The notes: generated by a model from the sequence alone, not told the origin. Shown: positions 1 to 12,372, counted from the stretch's first letter. The stretch: 33,215 nt of DNA from Bugula neritina (GCA_964035545.1 CAXIUT010000030.1:1-33215), one strand, 5' to 3'. A program made the numbers and translations.

Positions 1-96
1 CCCAACCCCAACCCCAACCCCAACCCCAACCCCAACCCCAACCCCAACCCCAACCCCAACCCCAACCCCAACCCCAACCCCAACCCCAACCCCAAC
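1..96. repeat. Left telomere, CCCCAA repeats
   Basis: About sixteen uninterrupted CCCCAA units begin at base 1 and stop at base 96, where unique sequence starts. CCCCAA/GGGGTT is the telomere repeat of oligohymenophorean ciliates such as Tetrahymena. The orientation (C-rich strand reading inward) is that of a left chromosome end. The first stop codon of a gene (186) lies only about 90 bases inside, so there is almost no subtelomeric spacer. Confidence 0.97.
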
Positions 97-185
97 AAAT
101 TTTTAGATATTTATGCTTATTCCCTTTTCTTAAATTTCAATGATTCATCTATTTAAGAGAACGATAGTACGGAATTTAAAATAAA

Positions 186-1115
186 TCAAAATGAACTTTC
201 AATGCTTTTTACAGATTTAGATAATTCTTAAATAACAGCTGGAGCTGTCATTCCTCTTCCTTCTTTCTCAAAAGCTCTTCTAGTTGCTTATCTGACTATA
301 TAAGCAGCCAAAGGTGGTCCTAGTTAAAAATTCCATAATCCCGTTGCAGCAACTACTCCTGCTAAAATATCTCCAATTCCTCCGCAACGTTTGGCTCCAC
401 CTTAGTTACTGACAATAAAAGATCTTTTTCTTGAAATAATTAAATCACATTTTCCTTTTACGATTATTGTAAATGGTGGATATTATAAGTTTCCAGGCAG
501 CTCTATCACTGGTTATTCTGGATTCCAATATTGCATCATTTCTTCTGTAGGAATTCGATAGAATTTTTTGAGAAAGTTTAGCTATCGAGTATTAGGTGTA
601 AGGATGGTTCTAAATCGACTGAATTAATCAAAAAGAATCGGATGTTGACAAAGATAGTAAATCCCATCAGCATCAAAAATAGTCATACAATTATTAGGAA
701 TTCCTCTGACAAGTTCTGGAAAGAATCTGTTCATATATTGATCTCTACCTAACCCTGGTCCAATGACCCATGAATGAATGGCTTTTTCCCATGCTTTAAG
801 TTTGATACTCCAATCTTTAAGGGCAGCTTCTCTTTAGTGCTATCCATAGCTGATTTCTTATTAAGAGATGAAAAGAGGATGAGTGATTATTTATGGTGAA
901 TATGATTTGATGGCTGCTGAGCTGAACTTAGAACAGAATATATGACTGAGATCAGCACCTACTCTAAGTCCTGAAATAGCTGAGTAATATGGAGCGCCTG
1001 TAAATTAGAATGATCCTCCGATGACTCCGATTCTACCATTTTATCCTTTGATCCTATTTTCGTGAAGCTTTGGGAATATTCTAACTAATTGTGAGAGTAG
1101 AGAAGGTTTAGACAT
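186..1115 (-). CDS. NAXD: ADP/ATP-dependent NAD(P)H-hydrate dehydratase
   Basis: 309 residues, no intron, read with TAA/TAG as Glu and TGA stop. The enzyme dehydrates damaged NADH/NADPH hydrates back to the usable cofactor, using ATP or ADP. Family motifs appear in order: [18 protein letters not shown] (33-50, where vertebrate NAXD has GGCQEYTGAPY), [18 protein letters not shown] (116-124), FDADG (146-150), LTPNTRE (171-177) and [12 protein letters not shown] (237-248) with the catalytic Asp248. Length covers the whole YjeF C-terminal (ribokinase-like) domain. Glu37 and Glu237 (TAA) and Glu177 (TAG) sit where the family has Glu, which supports the code. ATG at 1115 is the first in the frame. 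There is no clear targeting peptide. It is divergent to the next gene, 66 bases away. Confidence 0.95.
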
Positions 1116-1181
1116 ATTTATGAAAACAATACAACTTAATTATTTTTTATCTTTAACTAGTTAATAACTAAATTTAACAAC

Positions 1182-2072
1182 ATGTCAGATTCCGAGTACA
1201 GAGCTCTATATATACAACTCCTTACCACCCACGAAATTCTTAAGGCCGAGTGCGAGGAGTCCAAAGAACGATAAATATCTCTTAAAAAACAGGTCGATAT
1301 CATGTCTCAAATGCATATTCAGCAACCTGATCAGAGACTGAAGTGCCTTTAATAAGAAGTTTAAAGTTTGAGACAAGAAGTAGTTAGCTTGATAGGATAG
1401 CGGGAAGGGTTGGATCGTAGCAATCGTAACTATCTTGAAAAAATCGAAGATTTAAAATATCATAACGGCTAGCTTAAAAAAATGAGCTAGAAATCTAGCT
1501 AGTTACATTAAAAGGAAATAGGGTTAATGAAGAAGTAGAGTATAAGTTTGTCAAAGTATAAAGAATTGTAATAACAAAATGATTGTATTAATAAGGAAAA
1601 ATAGGTTTTAAGGAGGCAGTTACAAGAAGTAGCAAAGGTAGCATAATAGATGTAACAATACTATATGGAGTAGATAGGTAAGAAAAATATTGTCATCAAG
1701 GAAAAGGATTAATATATCCAACAAATTAGAAAGAACTAGAATAGTAAAACATATCGAGTCGATCCTGGGGAATTTAATAGATATAACTAGCAACTGCAAG
1801 CTGTAGTTCGTGAATTGAAAAGTTCCCATTAGTTGTAAAAAAGATAATTACAGGGAAAAGTTGATTTTTTAATAGCTAAAATATAGCATGAGGAATCTTT
1901 AAAGTCTAAAACTTCATTGAGTTCTTTTAGTGCTAATTCTGATACGAATGGAAAGATGATTCAATCAGGTTCGAGTATGGATTCAGTAAGGATAACTTGC
2001 TAGCCTTTAACTCGGAGAAATATCAGTAACAATAAAACTCCCAATAAGTATGGACATAAAATAAAAAACTGA
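1182..2072 (+). CDS. Coiled-coil protein of unknown function
   Basis: 296 residues, one open frame to TGA with no intron. Residues about 15-235 are rich in Glu, Lys, Gln and Leu with heptad-like spacing typical of a long coiled coil; many of the Glu residues are written TAA/TAG. The last 60 residues are Ser/Asn/Thr-rich and probably disordered. No catalytic motif or known domain was recognised. It heads a run of three same-strand genes (1182-3962) separated by 71 and 61 bases. A structural or cytoskeletal role is a guess. Confidence 0.8.
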
Positions 2073-2143
2073 TGATACTACTTTTTTACAACTAGTTCAT
2101 ATTCGATGATTATATAATTTATTGAGTTTATAGTTATACTATA

Positions 2144-3199
2144 ATGTTGGAATAAAGAATTTAGGTGCCCAGAGTCAGATTTAGCTATCAATCTTTTCAA
2201 AAGTAAGGAGCTGATGTTGAAGGAAGTGTAAAGAGGTAACTATTGGGTCCTAGAAGGGAAGAAAGACCACTTTCAATTTCTTGGTATCATGGTGGTGTCT
2301 GTCATGATGTTGAGAATGTTAAAATAGATGATAATTTTGAGGTAAAAAGAAATAACAGTTTTGTATAAAAGAGTAGAATTTGTAGACATAATGAAATTAG
2401 AAGAGCATTCAAATAAATGCCCTAAACTAAATTAAATCATATTAAAGAACAAAAAAATTCTTTTGAAGGTCAAGAATATAAAAAACTAATCAACCTTGAT
2501 TCCTAGATAACTAATAAGGTTATTGAGAAATTGATAGATAAAAATTTAAATTCTCCTGAGATCAAGAATACTATTTAGGATAAGAAAGATCAGTAGATCA
2601 ATCATTTGAAGTTATAAATATAGAGATTAGATCGATGCAGGAAGTTGAATGAAGAGAATCAGTCATTGTTTAGCAGATTAAGTTAAAAAATATAAAGTTA
2701 AGATAGAAGAATACAAAGAGTATCAAATTAGCATATATTTTAGACTTATCGTAGTCCTTCTAATGATAATACTAGCAATAAAAAATATTATAGTTTAGAT
2801 AAAAAACAACAAAGCAAGATATCTTTGAAATCTCCTTTAAATATCAACTGTCCATCAGCAAAACAATATCAACTTCAAAAAACTTAGCCTTCAAAAAAGA
2901 GCAATCCTCGTGAAAGCCATCCCAAAATATTTAAAAACAATGTCATTTAAAAAGTTACTACAGCTAAATTTAACTTAGCAAGAAATTATGATGAAGAATA
3001 TGCTATCCGAGAGATGCCTTTGCCTTACAGGTTATAACAATTGAACAGACATTTGGAGGTAAATATATGTCATGGAAGAAAGATAAAATAACACACAAAA
3101 CAAAAAAATATCACTCGATGTACTTATAACCATGTCATACGCAACAGTGAAAAATATGACTACGGAAGAATGGTGGCACTAAAATCGATATATGATTGA
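2144..3199 (+). CDS. Basic, Asn/Lys-rich protein of unknown function
   Basis: 351 residues in one frame without an intron, ATG 2144 to TGA 3197-3199. A short predicted helical/coiled-coil stretch lies near residues 110-200, and the rest is basic, low-complexity and probably disordered. The C-terminus carries YDYGRMVALKS. The next gene contains a similar short motif, IDYGRLEKPLG, so the two may be distantly related or share a partner. No enzyme motif was recognised. Confidence 0.75.
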
Positions 3200-3260
3200 T
3201 TATTCCTTAAAGGTTTTTATAAGTTAAAATTAATATTAACTAACGATATTTATTTAAATT

Positions 3261-3962
3261 ATGACTCATGAACGATTTCATTCTCTACCCAAAAAAACAC
3301 AACCAACCGACAACTCCAGTCGCAACTTATACTCAGCACATACCAGTCCTTTCACTCATGAAACTAATCATTGCCCTGAAGTAACCTAATTCCAACATGG
3401 ACAATTCTATCATAGACATCATCGGTTTGCAGATAAAACTATTATCAACTATAATGGCATCGACTATGGAAGATTGGAAAAACCTTTAGGAGTTTGGGAA
3501 TAAAATCTAAAAGTAAAATTCATCGAGGGAGAGTAAGATTTTTTTGATATTATTGATAAAGAAATGGAAACGAAAAGAGTTACAGGTATATCTACTTTAA
3601 TTGAAAATTAAATGCTACAAAATAAAGAAACCTCAAAAAAGTAAAATATAAATAGAACATATTACCTTAATACTGATGATATAAAGTAACAACTATAATA
3701 TCCAACTTAACATCATCTCTCAACTCCTCTTTTGAACCAACTCGAAGGATCTAAAGTATAACTTTCATCGAAAAGTAAGAAAAAGAAGAATTAAAAACCT
3801 AAATTAAAATTACATCAAGTTCATGCTTATGAAACAGGATAGAAACAAAGAAAAAGACTTCATAGTCGAATCGTAAAGATGGTTGTGGCAGGAGAAAAAC
3901 CAAAAACCAAAGTTATTTGCTACCCAGATAATTCTGAATATTTGAAATTATGCCAGAAATGA
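3261..3962 (+). CDS. Basic protein of unknown function with DYGR-type motif
   Basis: 233 residues, single exon, ATG 3261 to TGA 3960-3962. The N-terminal half is His/Pro/Asn-rich and contains IDYGRLEKPLGVWE. The middle is Lys/Gln-rich (KSKKKKN), and the C-terminus has a basic KQRKRLHSR stretch. No recognised domain, signal peptide or membrane segment. Short basic proteins with dispersed aromatic motifs occur among ciliary microtubule-associated proteins, but that is only a suggestion. Confidence 0.72.
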
Positions 3963-4660
3963 TATTTACTCTTTTATTCATTCATAATATTTAAAAATTA
4001 GCTAAAAAAAATATTTATCTAATAGGATTTAGAATATTTATGGAAAAAAATCATTTAGTTATTTTGAATTAACTTAATGGAAATACTAAACTTGAACATT
4101 CATTCAAATGAGATATATTAAAAATAAAAATTGTCTATCCATGAGACATGAACATTAAGGTAGAGTATTTTACATCGTTTTTGACTTTATCAGAGACTAG
4201 AAAAATTAAATAAGAATATACTAGGACTCTTATACAATTTATGTAGGTCTGCAATTGAGACCCATCAGATAAAAATATAACTAAACCTCGAAGCCTTGAG
4301 TCCAGTGAAATCAATCAGATAAATGAGATAAATGAGATTAATAGATCTCAAGAACCAAATAATCAACAAAAAAAAAAAAAAAAAAAAAAAAATATATATA
4401 TATCTTTTTCTTTATTCATTTTATTTGAAAAGGTTCGATTATTATATTTCTATCTAAATATAAATAATTTTGAGGTAATAAAAATAGGTCAATTTTATCT
4501 TTATAGGTTTAAGAGACATCAGAAATAAGAAAAATACAGTAAAAAAGAAACTCTGAGTTTTTCTTCGTAGAGACTTTAATCCATAAAATAATTTTATTTT
4601 AATGAATATTAAGATAGATTTAAATAAACATTAATTGATTAATAAAATTATTTAATTAAA
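3963..4660. other. Longest gene-poor spacer
   Basis: About 700 bases between a plus gene and the 3' end of a minus gene. It is very AT-rich. A short frame (ATG 4149, TGA about 4254, about 35 codons) and the frame just after it, which encodes repeated Asn-Glu-Ile units, lead up to an A-run at 4368-4392. I could not join these two frames with a 19-20 nt intron, so I do not call a gene. No RNA gene was recognised. Confidence 0.6.
4368..4403. repeat. A25 run followed by (TA)n
   Basis: About 25 consecutive A bases run directly into a short TA dinucleotide repeat. Just upstream (4316-4342) is a degenerate GATAAATGA repeat. Simple-sequence DNA in a convergent intergenic spacer; no function visible. 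Confidence 0.85.
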
Positions 4661-7600
4661 TCATATTTTCTCAGTATCTTTTGGCTTTCTTTTATAATGT
4701 AAAAAACTTTCTTTCAATTTTTTTTTTGCTTGAATATATGCTGGATCTCGAACTTCTGATTTCTAAACATCAATAATATGTGATTCATTATCAAAAATTT
4801 TATTATTTATTTTATCATTAAAGTTATCTTCATAAATATTTAATTTTCTCTTCTTTTCAATTGTACTTAAACTAAAAGGATTCACTCTTTTCAATTATTA
4901 TTGAATAATGTCTTTCTATATCTAAAAAACCTAAGAGCTTTTATTATCTGTTACTTTTTCTATTTTAATTTTGTTTTTGTTCTTTGCATATTTATAATAA
5001 GCAATTCCAGTTCTGATAAAACTAAAAATAATTGAAAAAGAAATGACTCCTTCAAGTATGATCATGAAAAACATTTATATTTCTTCTTAAGGACTATAGA
5101 AATCTTTAATTATGGGAAGAAATAATGCATAAAGGATATTGAACTCACAGATAAAAATACCAATATTATCTATTGCTCTTCTATAAGGTCTTTTGAAAAC
5201 AAAGAGTAAGAAACTTAAAAGTGAAATTACAAATATAATATACTTGATATATTTAAAAGATGAAGATATTCCGATTTCTATTAAAATAGCTATGAAAAGA
5301 GCTTTTATCAAAAAGAATACTACATACCACTTATTTATTTTCAATATATCTAAAGCTTATTTTTATTTAGCTTTCACATTTAGCTGTAAAATAGATTTGA
5401 CGATAATAAATCCCATTATAAATTAAACCAAAAGCAAAGAAAAAGAATTTAAGATGAGTGAAAATTTACCTTAACGATCATTCTACCATTCTATATCATT
5501 AATGTACAAACTTACTGAAAGAACAATTAAAAATCCAGCTAAAAAAGGAAAAATCAACCAATTATAAATCATCTAACTACATTTTACTGACTTTTCTTTA
5601 GGTTTTTAATAATTTTGATTACTATCTTATTTTAAGGACGTTGATTTTTTAACTAATAGATTATAATAACTCCATAAGTAAGGATAAAGAGAAGAAGAGA
5701 TAAAATAACAATAAAATTACTTTAGAGAAAGAAAGGACTCAGTTCCACTTTGAGAAAAAGGAGGTAAAATACTTCTATCAGATTAGTTATAGAAGAGAGA
5801 CCAATAACCAGTAACAAGATGAAAAGAATTAACTGTACTGAATAAATAAGAAGACACTTAGTAGAAACTATTAGACAGATATATGAGTTGACAAGAAAAT
5901 AATAGCTATACTCCTATCATTTTAGTTGGAAGACTCAAAACAAATAGAACCAGAACGATTTGAGAAAGGATACTATAAATGGAATTTAAAGTTGAAAGTA
6001 TTTATAAATTTGTTGAAAATACTAAAGGCTCGTTGTTTGACTCAACTGTGAAGTTAAGAGTTGAGCTAGTACTTCTGATAGTACTTTAGTTGTAGGTAAG
6101 AGTCATACTACAGTCTCTTTGTTCCATGTCTTAAGTGTAGTCAGTTGTAAGTTAAAGAGAGCCTAACTCATAAGAGTAAGCACTCACAGAGTAAGTTGAG
6201 TCACAGTCAAAGTCGATGTAATGACTAAAGTTCATACTTTTAATAGTTAGTAAGGGAGGAAAGACTGAAAAGGTAAAGATACCTTGATTCAGACTTTCAC
6301 TTCTATAGATAGATTTAAGTGAAATATTCAAAGGAATTCCTTCATAAACACATGTCGATGGAGAATTAACACTACCATTATAGCACTAGAAACTATTTTC
6401 AATGACACAATTGTAGCATCCATCTCCTTTAATTGAATTTCCGTCATCACAAGCTGTTGATGATGTATTTATAAGAAAGCCATCTCCACAGAGATCAACA
6501 CATTCTTGGTTTTTAAGTTAATACTTATCCTGACAGATACAGCTATTATTAGATGGATTACTCTTAAAATATGCACTTATATTACAACTAGAACAACTAG
6601 CTGTACTATCTGATATTGTTTTATGAGTTATGCAGCCTAAAATATCATTGCATATATCACCTAGAAGAGTTCCTTTTGAACACTAACATATATCATTGAC
6701 TGGAGGATCGTTAAAAGTTGATGTGTTACATGCTAAGCAACCTTCATTTCCATTATTATAAAAAATAGGTTAAATACAGCCCACAATAGTTGAACATTTA
6801 CCAGCAACTAAGGTTCCTATATAGCATTCACATTTTCCTGAAACTAGTTGTAGTTCTACTTGGCAAACAGTACACTAATTACTATTACATTATTAGCAAC
6901 CATAGAATGCTTAAGAGCATGTAGCACAATATCCTAAAGCAGAGTTAAAGATGAAATCATCATTAATGCAATTGATGCAATAAGTAGAATTAGAACAATT
7001 CTCACAGTTACTTATAACAGAAGAACATTTATCACATGATTTGCTGATATTATTGATGAAATAAGTAAAATCACATGATAGACACTATTGATAACCTCCT
7101 ATTATTGAAATATTACAAGTCACACACCTATGAAAAGTATTATTGCAAGAAACACATAATGATACAAAATCAAAATAGTACTAATTGGAAATACACAAAG
7201 AGCAATTGGTAGAAGTATAGCATGCATGACAAGAAGGAGGACAAATTGAACAAGAATAGTTGGCTGAATTGAAATAAGAACCAACAGCACATTCTTTCAT
7301 ACATAATATGAAATATTCAGAATAATAGCTTTATTGAAGAGTATTGCTGGCATATCTGGGAACATAACTAACATGACCCGAGATGCTGAAAGTGAGAGGA
7401 TTGAACATCATAGCATGTCTTTCAGGAGCAGCAGTATACCCTCCATAGTCGAATTGCGTAAACCCAATCAAACAATACTCTTCAAATCCTCCTAAAACAG
7501 TATTCTAGAACATATCTGGTATTCCAAAATTAGTAGGAAGAGAATCTAGCAGACTTGAACCTGTACCATTTATACTTGATATAAATATATCAGTATATAA

Positions 7601-8324
7601 AGGATAATTCATCTCCTGAATATAACTTCTTTTAACTAATATTAATGTATACTTAACCCATCGAACAACTCTAACCAAATTCTGACGAATAACTTCATAC
7701 TTTATGATATTAGGAGCAGTTATTTATTTTAATTAAAATCTTAATATCATACTTTAGTCTGGTATCGACTCGAGATAATAACAACTGTAATAATGATATA
7801 CGCTAAAATCACTAGGATTTGTAATTACACTAGGAACATCAGGAACAGTTAAATTCTAAAATTATTCTCCAGTATAATAGTTAAATATATCTGTAAAAGT
7901 ATGAGCTATATATTGATATATTTACATCCATTGACAACCCACAACCAATCAGAAGTAGGATCAGCCAACAACAGATAGTACTGAAGAGTTGTTATCGTAT
8001 AATCTGTATAGGGATAAATGTAGAGAGTTATATTTCCTCCAGAAATAGGTTGAATATCAACCCAAAAATCAAGATTATTTTTACTATTAGAATCAAATCC
8101 AGAATTTACCAATGCCAACCTTGTATGAGTAGTATATACAGAAGGCAAAGGAAATGAATAGTAATAAGGACCATTACTATGTTAATAAGGTTGACCACTC
8201 GGAGTCATTTAAAAAAAGTCTAATTAAGATAGCTAGTACGTGATACGAGAGGAAGAGTTGAGTAAGATATAGGTATTAGGCAGCAACTAAGAAGAAGTAC
8301 TAAAAGATGATTATTATTGTTCAT
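4661..8324 (-). CDS. Large cysteine-rich polytopic membrane protein
   Basis: 1207 residues after removing two 20-nt introns (8220-8239, 7906-7925); the spliced length is an exact multiple of three and contains no TGA. A signal peptide (MNNNNHLLVLLLSCCLIPIS) is followed by a Ser/Thr/Tyr-rich ectodomain. A Cys-rich region of repeated CxxC pairs (7300-6350) follows, resembling the growth-factor-receptor/furin-like knots of ciliate surface proteins. It ends in a DUF4215-type motif, CDDGNSIKGDGC. Past about 6000 come roughly seven hydrophobic segments and a charged cytoplasmic tail. This architecture is common in ciliates, but the ligand or function is unknown. Splitting of the 5' end by two tiny introns explains why no long frame begins at the ATG. 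Confidence 0.88.
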
Positions 8325-8760
8325 ATATATGTTATTTATTATTGAATATCATGTGATAAAAACATCAACAAAAAAGGATAATAATAATAATTAAATATTC
8401 AAAATAAACAACTTTTAAATTATTTATCAGATTAATATTGTGATAGAACTATATTATGATAGACAAATATTATTATTTTGTATTTTATTATATTAATGAT
8501 ATTTTCTTTCCCAAGCTATCAAATAAAGATTAATTCTTAATCATAAAAAATAGACCTATAAAAAATAAAATCTCTTGTTAATATCAAAAAAATTAAAAGC
8601 CAACCCAATCATCAAAATAAAATAGTAGAACCATTCTCTTATTCTATCTAACCCCAACATCTTTTGATCGACATCGAATTGTATTATTTTTTTCTAGAAT
8701 ATATCAATATTTATATTTTAAAGTGTTTAAATTCTAGATTATATATTCTTCTATAATAAT
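8325..8760. promoter_or_regulatory. Shared upstream region of two divergent genes
   Basis: 436 bases of AT-rich DNA between two divergently transcribed genes, so it must hold both promoters. No specific motif could be assigned. No further gene or RNA was seen. Confidence 0.45.
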
Positions 8761-9801
8761 ATGCCGGGTTAGAAGAAACTTAAAAAAACTTCTCTTAAAG
8801 CCCCAACGAATTTCCCATTGCCTAATCAGAGAATCTGCACTACCATGGTAGACATTAAAGAAGAGGCAGACCTATTTGTTCAATAGTTTATTAATCATCT
8901 TCTCAATATTGTGTTTAAGAAGTAAATATAGAAGTAAAATTATGTGAAGTAAATGGGACAAATGATGGAAAATTATCGACAACTTGAAGATCATTATTTT
9001 ACTTTACAATAAAAACAATAAGATGAACCAATGATCATCATGGATTAGTAGCCTTAACCTGAAAGATAAAAAAAACTTACAGTAGTTCCTTCTGGAAATT
9101 TAAATAAATTACTATCTAGTAGAGTTGTACCTAATACCTAGTTAAGAGAAATGTTTTTAGGTTAGTCTTTACATAACTAGTAAGATAATAGAAAAAGAAA
9201 CAGCATAATTCATAAATTAAAACGTGAACATAATTTTGTACTTAATAATCGATTAGAATAAAATGTTTAGCCTTTATAAAATAGTGCTAGAGGGTAAGGT
9301 GGATCTAGTGGAAGAGATGATTTTATTTAGTATTTGCGAAATATCAAAAACAGCTAAAGAATGTCACAGAGATCGTCAGTCAATAGATATCCGTAGCATA
9401 AGAGAAGGGAGATCCATAAAAATACTATTATCAATAAGAGAAAATAAATAGATAATATTGATCCGACTAATTCTCATTTTATTACAAATATGAAAGGACA
9501 GAAGAGCAGAATACCTAGAGGATCCATGCATTTGGGAAATCAGCAACTTTTTGAAGAATTAATCGTGGTTAAAGCTCACTAACAGTCTATGATAGAACCT
9601 TTTAGTAAACCAATCAAAGAGAAAGTTATATTAAATTTACCAAGAAAAAGTGTAGAACGAATGATGACTCTAACTGACAATAGAACCTAGATAATGAAAC
9701 AAATTAATAATTCTTTTAGTGGGAAATAAAATGTTTTCTTGAAGAAAGTAAGTAATAAAACTGAATCGATTGGAAAACTTCCATCTCTGTATAAAATGTG
9801 A
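8761..9801 (+). CDS. Basic protein of unknown function
   Basis: 346 residues, single exon, ATG 8761 to TGA 9799-9801. The sequence is Lys/Arg/Asn/Glu-rich throughout, with a helical, possibly coiled segment near residues 35-100 and mostly low complexity afterwards. No signal peptide, membrane helix or known domain was seen. It is convergent with the next gene, with only 60 bases between stops. A frame on the same strand at 9263-9451 is only a shadow of this gene. Confidence 0.75.
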
Positions 9802-9861
9802 TATCATATTTTTTACTATCATTTCTTTTATTAATTTGATAAAGTATTGCTGAATATTAGA

Positions 9862-11501
9862 TCATAACACGTATTATTCGATTCTCTATTTATTTTGATG
9901 TTCTTATAGATTTTTTTCAAAAAGATGTTTATTATTCTCAAAATCTTTAAGTGTAGACATAACAGCAATGGGTTTACAGTAGAGAGCTCTTGGCCCAACT
10001 GATTAAACTCTGACTGCCAAGTAGTCTCCTATTCTAAACTATCTTTATTCAGCAACACTTCCATTTTCATACACTGGTACTTTTCCAATCTTCACATATC
10101 CATTCTTGAAACAATCTGTTTTACCCATAAGAGTTTATTGCTCTCTTTTTGCTTTGCCCTCTATCAGCAATAGATGAACTTTTCCGACTTCTCTTTCGTT
10201 TAAAGGTCTTTGTAGTTCAACAAATAGGTCTATCATTTATCTGAGTCTCCTTTGTTTAACTTCTTCAGGTACATCATCAACATAATTACGATGAGCGTGA
10301 GTCTTTTATCTCATAGAATAAGCGAAGAGGAAAGCCATTTAGAACTTTACTTCTCTGAGCAGAGATAAAGACTATATTAAACAATGAAAACCTCTTGGAA
10401 TTCTGGTTCTGTTTATCCACAAAAGCCTGTGATCATATCAGTTGATAGACTGAGGTTGAGAGCTCTCATTTTATGAACCAGTTCCATATAGACTTCTCTG
10501 GTATGATTTCTTCTCATTTTATTCAGAATATTATTGTTGCCACTTTGAGCTGGTAAGTGAACATGTTTACAGATATTGTGATATTTATTGATGACTTCTA
10601 GTACTTGATCAGGAAAATCTTTAGGATGAGGAGAAGTAAATCTGAAACGAATATTAGGATAGTGTATTGCTGCTGCTTCGAGAAGATCTGCAAATCTGGC
10701 TCCATTTTCATTTCTTAATTTATATAATTATGAAAAGCCTTTAGAATTGCTATGCTATAACTAAGATTCAGTACTAACATCATGATAACTATTGACATTT
10801 TGTCCTAACAATGTAATTTATTTAACTCCTTCCTTTTATAGCGATCCAATTTCATCTAAAATTGTTCCCAAATTTCTACTCCTTTATCTTCCTCTGACAA
10901 AAGGAACTATACAATAGGAACACATATTATTACATCCTCTCATGATAGATAAAAAGGCTGTTACACTATTTTTATCTTTTCTAACTGGAGTTATATCAGC
11001 ATAAGTTTCTTCAAGACTCAACATGACATTCATTTGGTTGCTAGATTATTATAATGAGGCAGCTAGCAGTCGAGGTAGGTCACGGTATGCATCAGGGCCA
11101 CAAACTATATGCGCACCTGAACGAAAAAGTGCTGTTTTAAGACGTTAAGCCATGCATCCAAGAATAGCTATTTTAGAATGTTTAGGCAGCAGCTATTTGA
11201 TCTTTTTATGAACTCTTTCTTCAGCAGATTATCTAATTGCACAAGTATTCAGTAAAACTATATCAGCTTCTTTGGAATTAGTTTCAGTGTAATGCTAAGA
11301 AAGAATAGATCTGACTATTTCAGTATCGTTAACATTCATTTGACATCCGTATGTTTCTATTCGAAAAGTTAGTGAATGTTCTTGCTATTTTGTTTATGAG
11401 GTAGAAATTTGAGGTTTATTGAAATTTCTGAGAGTAGGAATTTACGAAATAGGAGTTCTGGAGATGAGATGAGTCAGTTTGGTTGTTATTGATTTTAACA
11501 T
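9862..11501 (-). CDS. CDK5RAP1: CDK5RAP1/MiaB-type tRNA methylthiotransferase
   Basis: 539 residues with one 20-nt intron at 10372-10391; without it the conserved stretch [19 protein letters not shown] is out of frame. The enzyme adds a 2-methylthio group to N6-isopentenyladenosine at A37 of tRNAs. N-terminal iron-sulfur cysteines are visible in [13 protein letters not shown] (C53), LLNTCAIR (C87) and LGCMAERLK (C116). The radical-SAM CxxxCxxC lies in [15 protein letters not shown] (C190, C194, C197). Later motifs are [29 protein letters not shown] and TGFCGETEPEF, followed by a TRAM-like C-terminus. The first 35 residues are Arg/Ser/Thr-rich and suit a mitochondrial presequence. Several invariant Glu residues are coded TAA and invariant Gln residues CAA. 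Confidence 0.96.
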
Positions 11502-11575
11502 GGCACCTCAATTATAATAAGATCCTATTTATTACAAATATAATGAAAATTAATATAAAATATAAAGATAAAAGA

Positions 11576-12325
11576 TCAATCTTATTAATCAGTTGTATCC
11601 ATCTTTTTGACTTTAGTCGTGTAAACAATTTCTAGTTGGTAGCCAAGTTCTACTGCATCTTTTCTGGCATCAAACATGCAAGATCTTTTAATAATTTATC
11701 TATTTACTTATTCGTTAATTAGTCTCAGCGAGTAGTAGTAGTTAGTGTTACTGAATCTGGAATCTCCCATCTCCCAAATTACTAGTCTATCTGTTTATTT
11801 AACTTTGATTAGACTAGTAGAGACCTTGAGGCCAAGGTTATAATACTTTGTAAAAGATATTATTTTATCACTTCTTTTTGCTTTGACTTGTTTCAAAGAT
11901 AAACTCGAAACAAGAACTATTATTGTCACTATAAATACCAAATGAAAAACCAAAATAACTGACCTTAGTCTTTATATTTGATCCTTGACTTATCTACTAC
12001 TTTATGTTTCAGTAAAAGACTATTCTATATTATCAGGTAGAAGAGTCAAGTCATTAAATGGTGGTTTGATCTCATAGATACTCTCATTATTTTTAAAATA
12101 CAATTCCTTTATTTCTGACTGATATTCTTTTGCAAAAAATTCCAATCCCACAGCTAGTAGAATGATAAATACAATACTAAATATTTTTTTAGTTGGATAT
12201 TAATTTAACTAGCATGATTTGGGTTCTTTTAGTTTGAGTTTTTTTTGTAAAGTTTTGATTCGTCCTTATCCGTTACGTTTGCGAAGGGCAACAATAGCTG
12301 CTACAACTGCTAATCCAAATGCCAT
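11576..12325 (-). CDS. Small membrane protein of unknown function
   Basis: 249 residues, single exon, TGA at 11576-11578. Hydrophobic segments lie at the N-terminus (AFGLAVVAAIVAL, followed by positive RKR), near 48-66 (IFSIVFIILLAVGLEFF) and near 125-146 (SVILVFHLVFIVTIIVLVSS). The C-terminal 100 residues are soluble and mixed-charge. Topology suggests two or three membrane spans. Not assigned to a family. It is 74 bases downstream of CDK5RAP1's start on the same strand, and its ATG is 47 bases from the divergent gene at 12373. Confidence 0.75.
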
Positions 12326-12372
12326 TTCTAAAATTTAAATAATTAACAAAGTTAATTGATATTAATATAATT

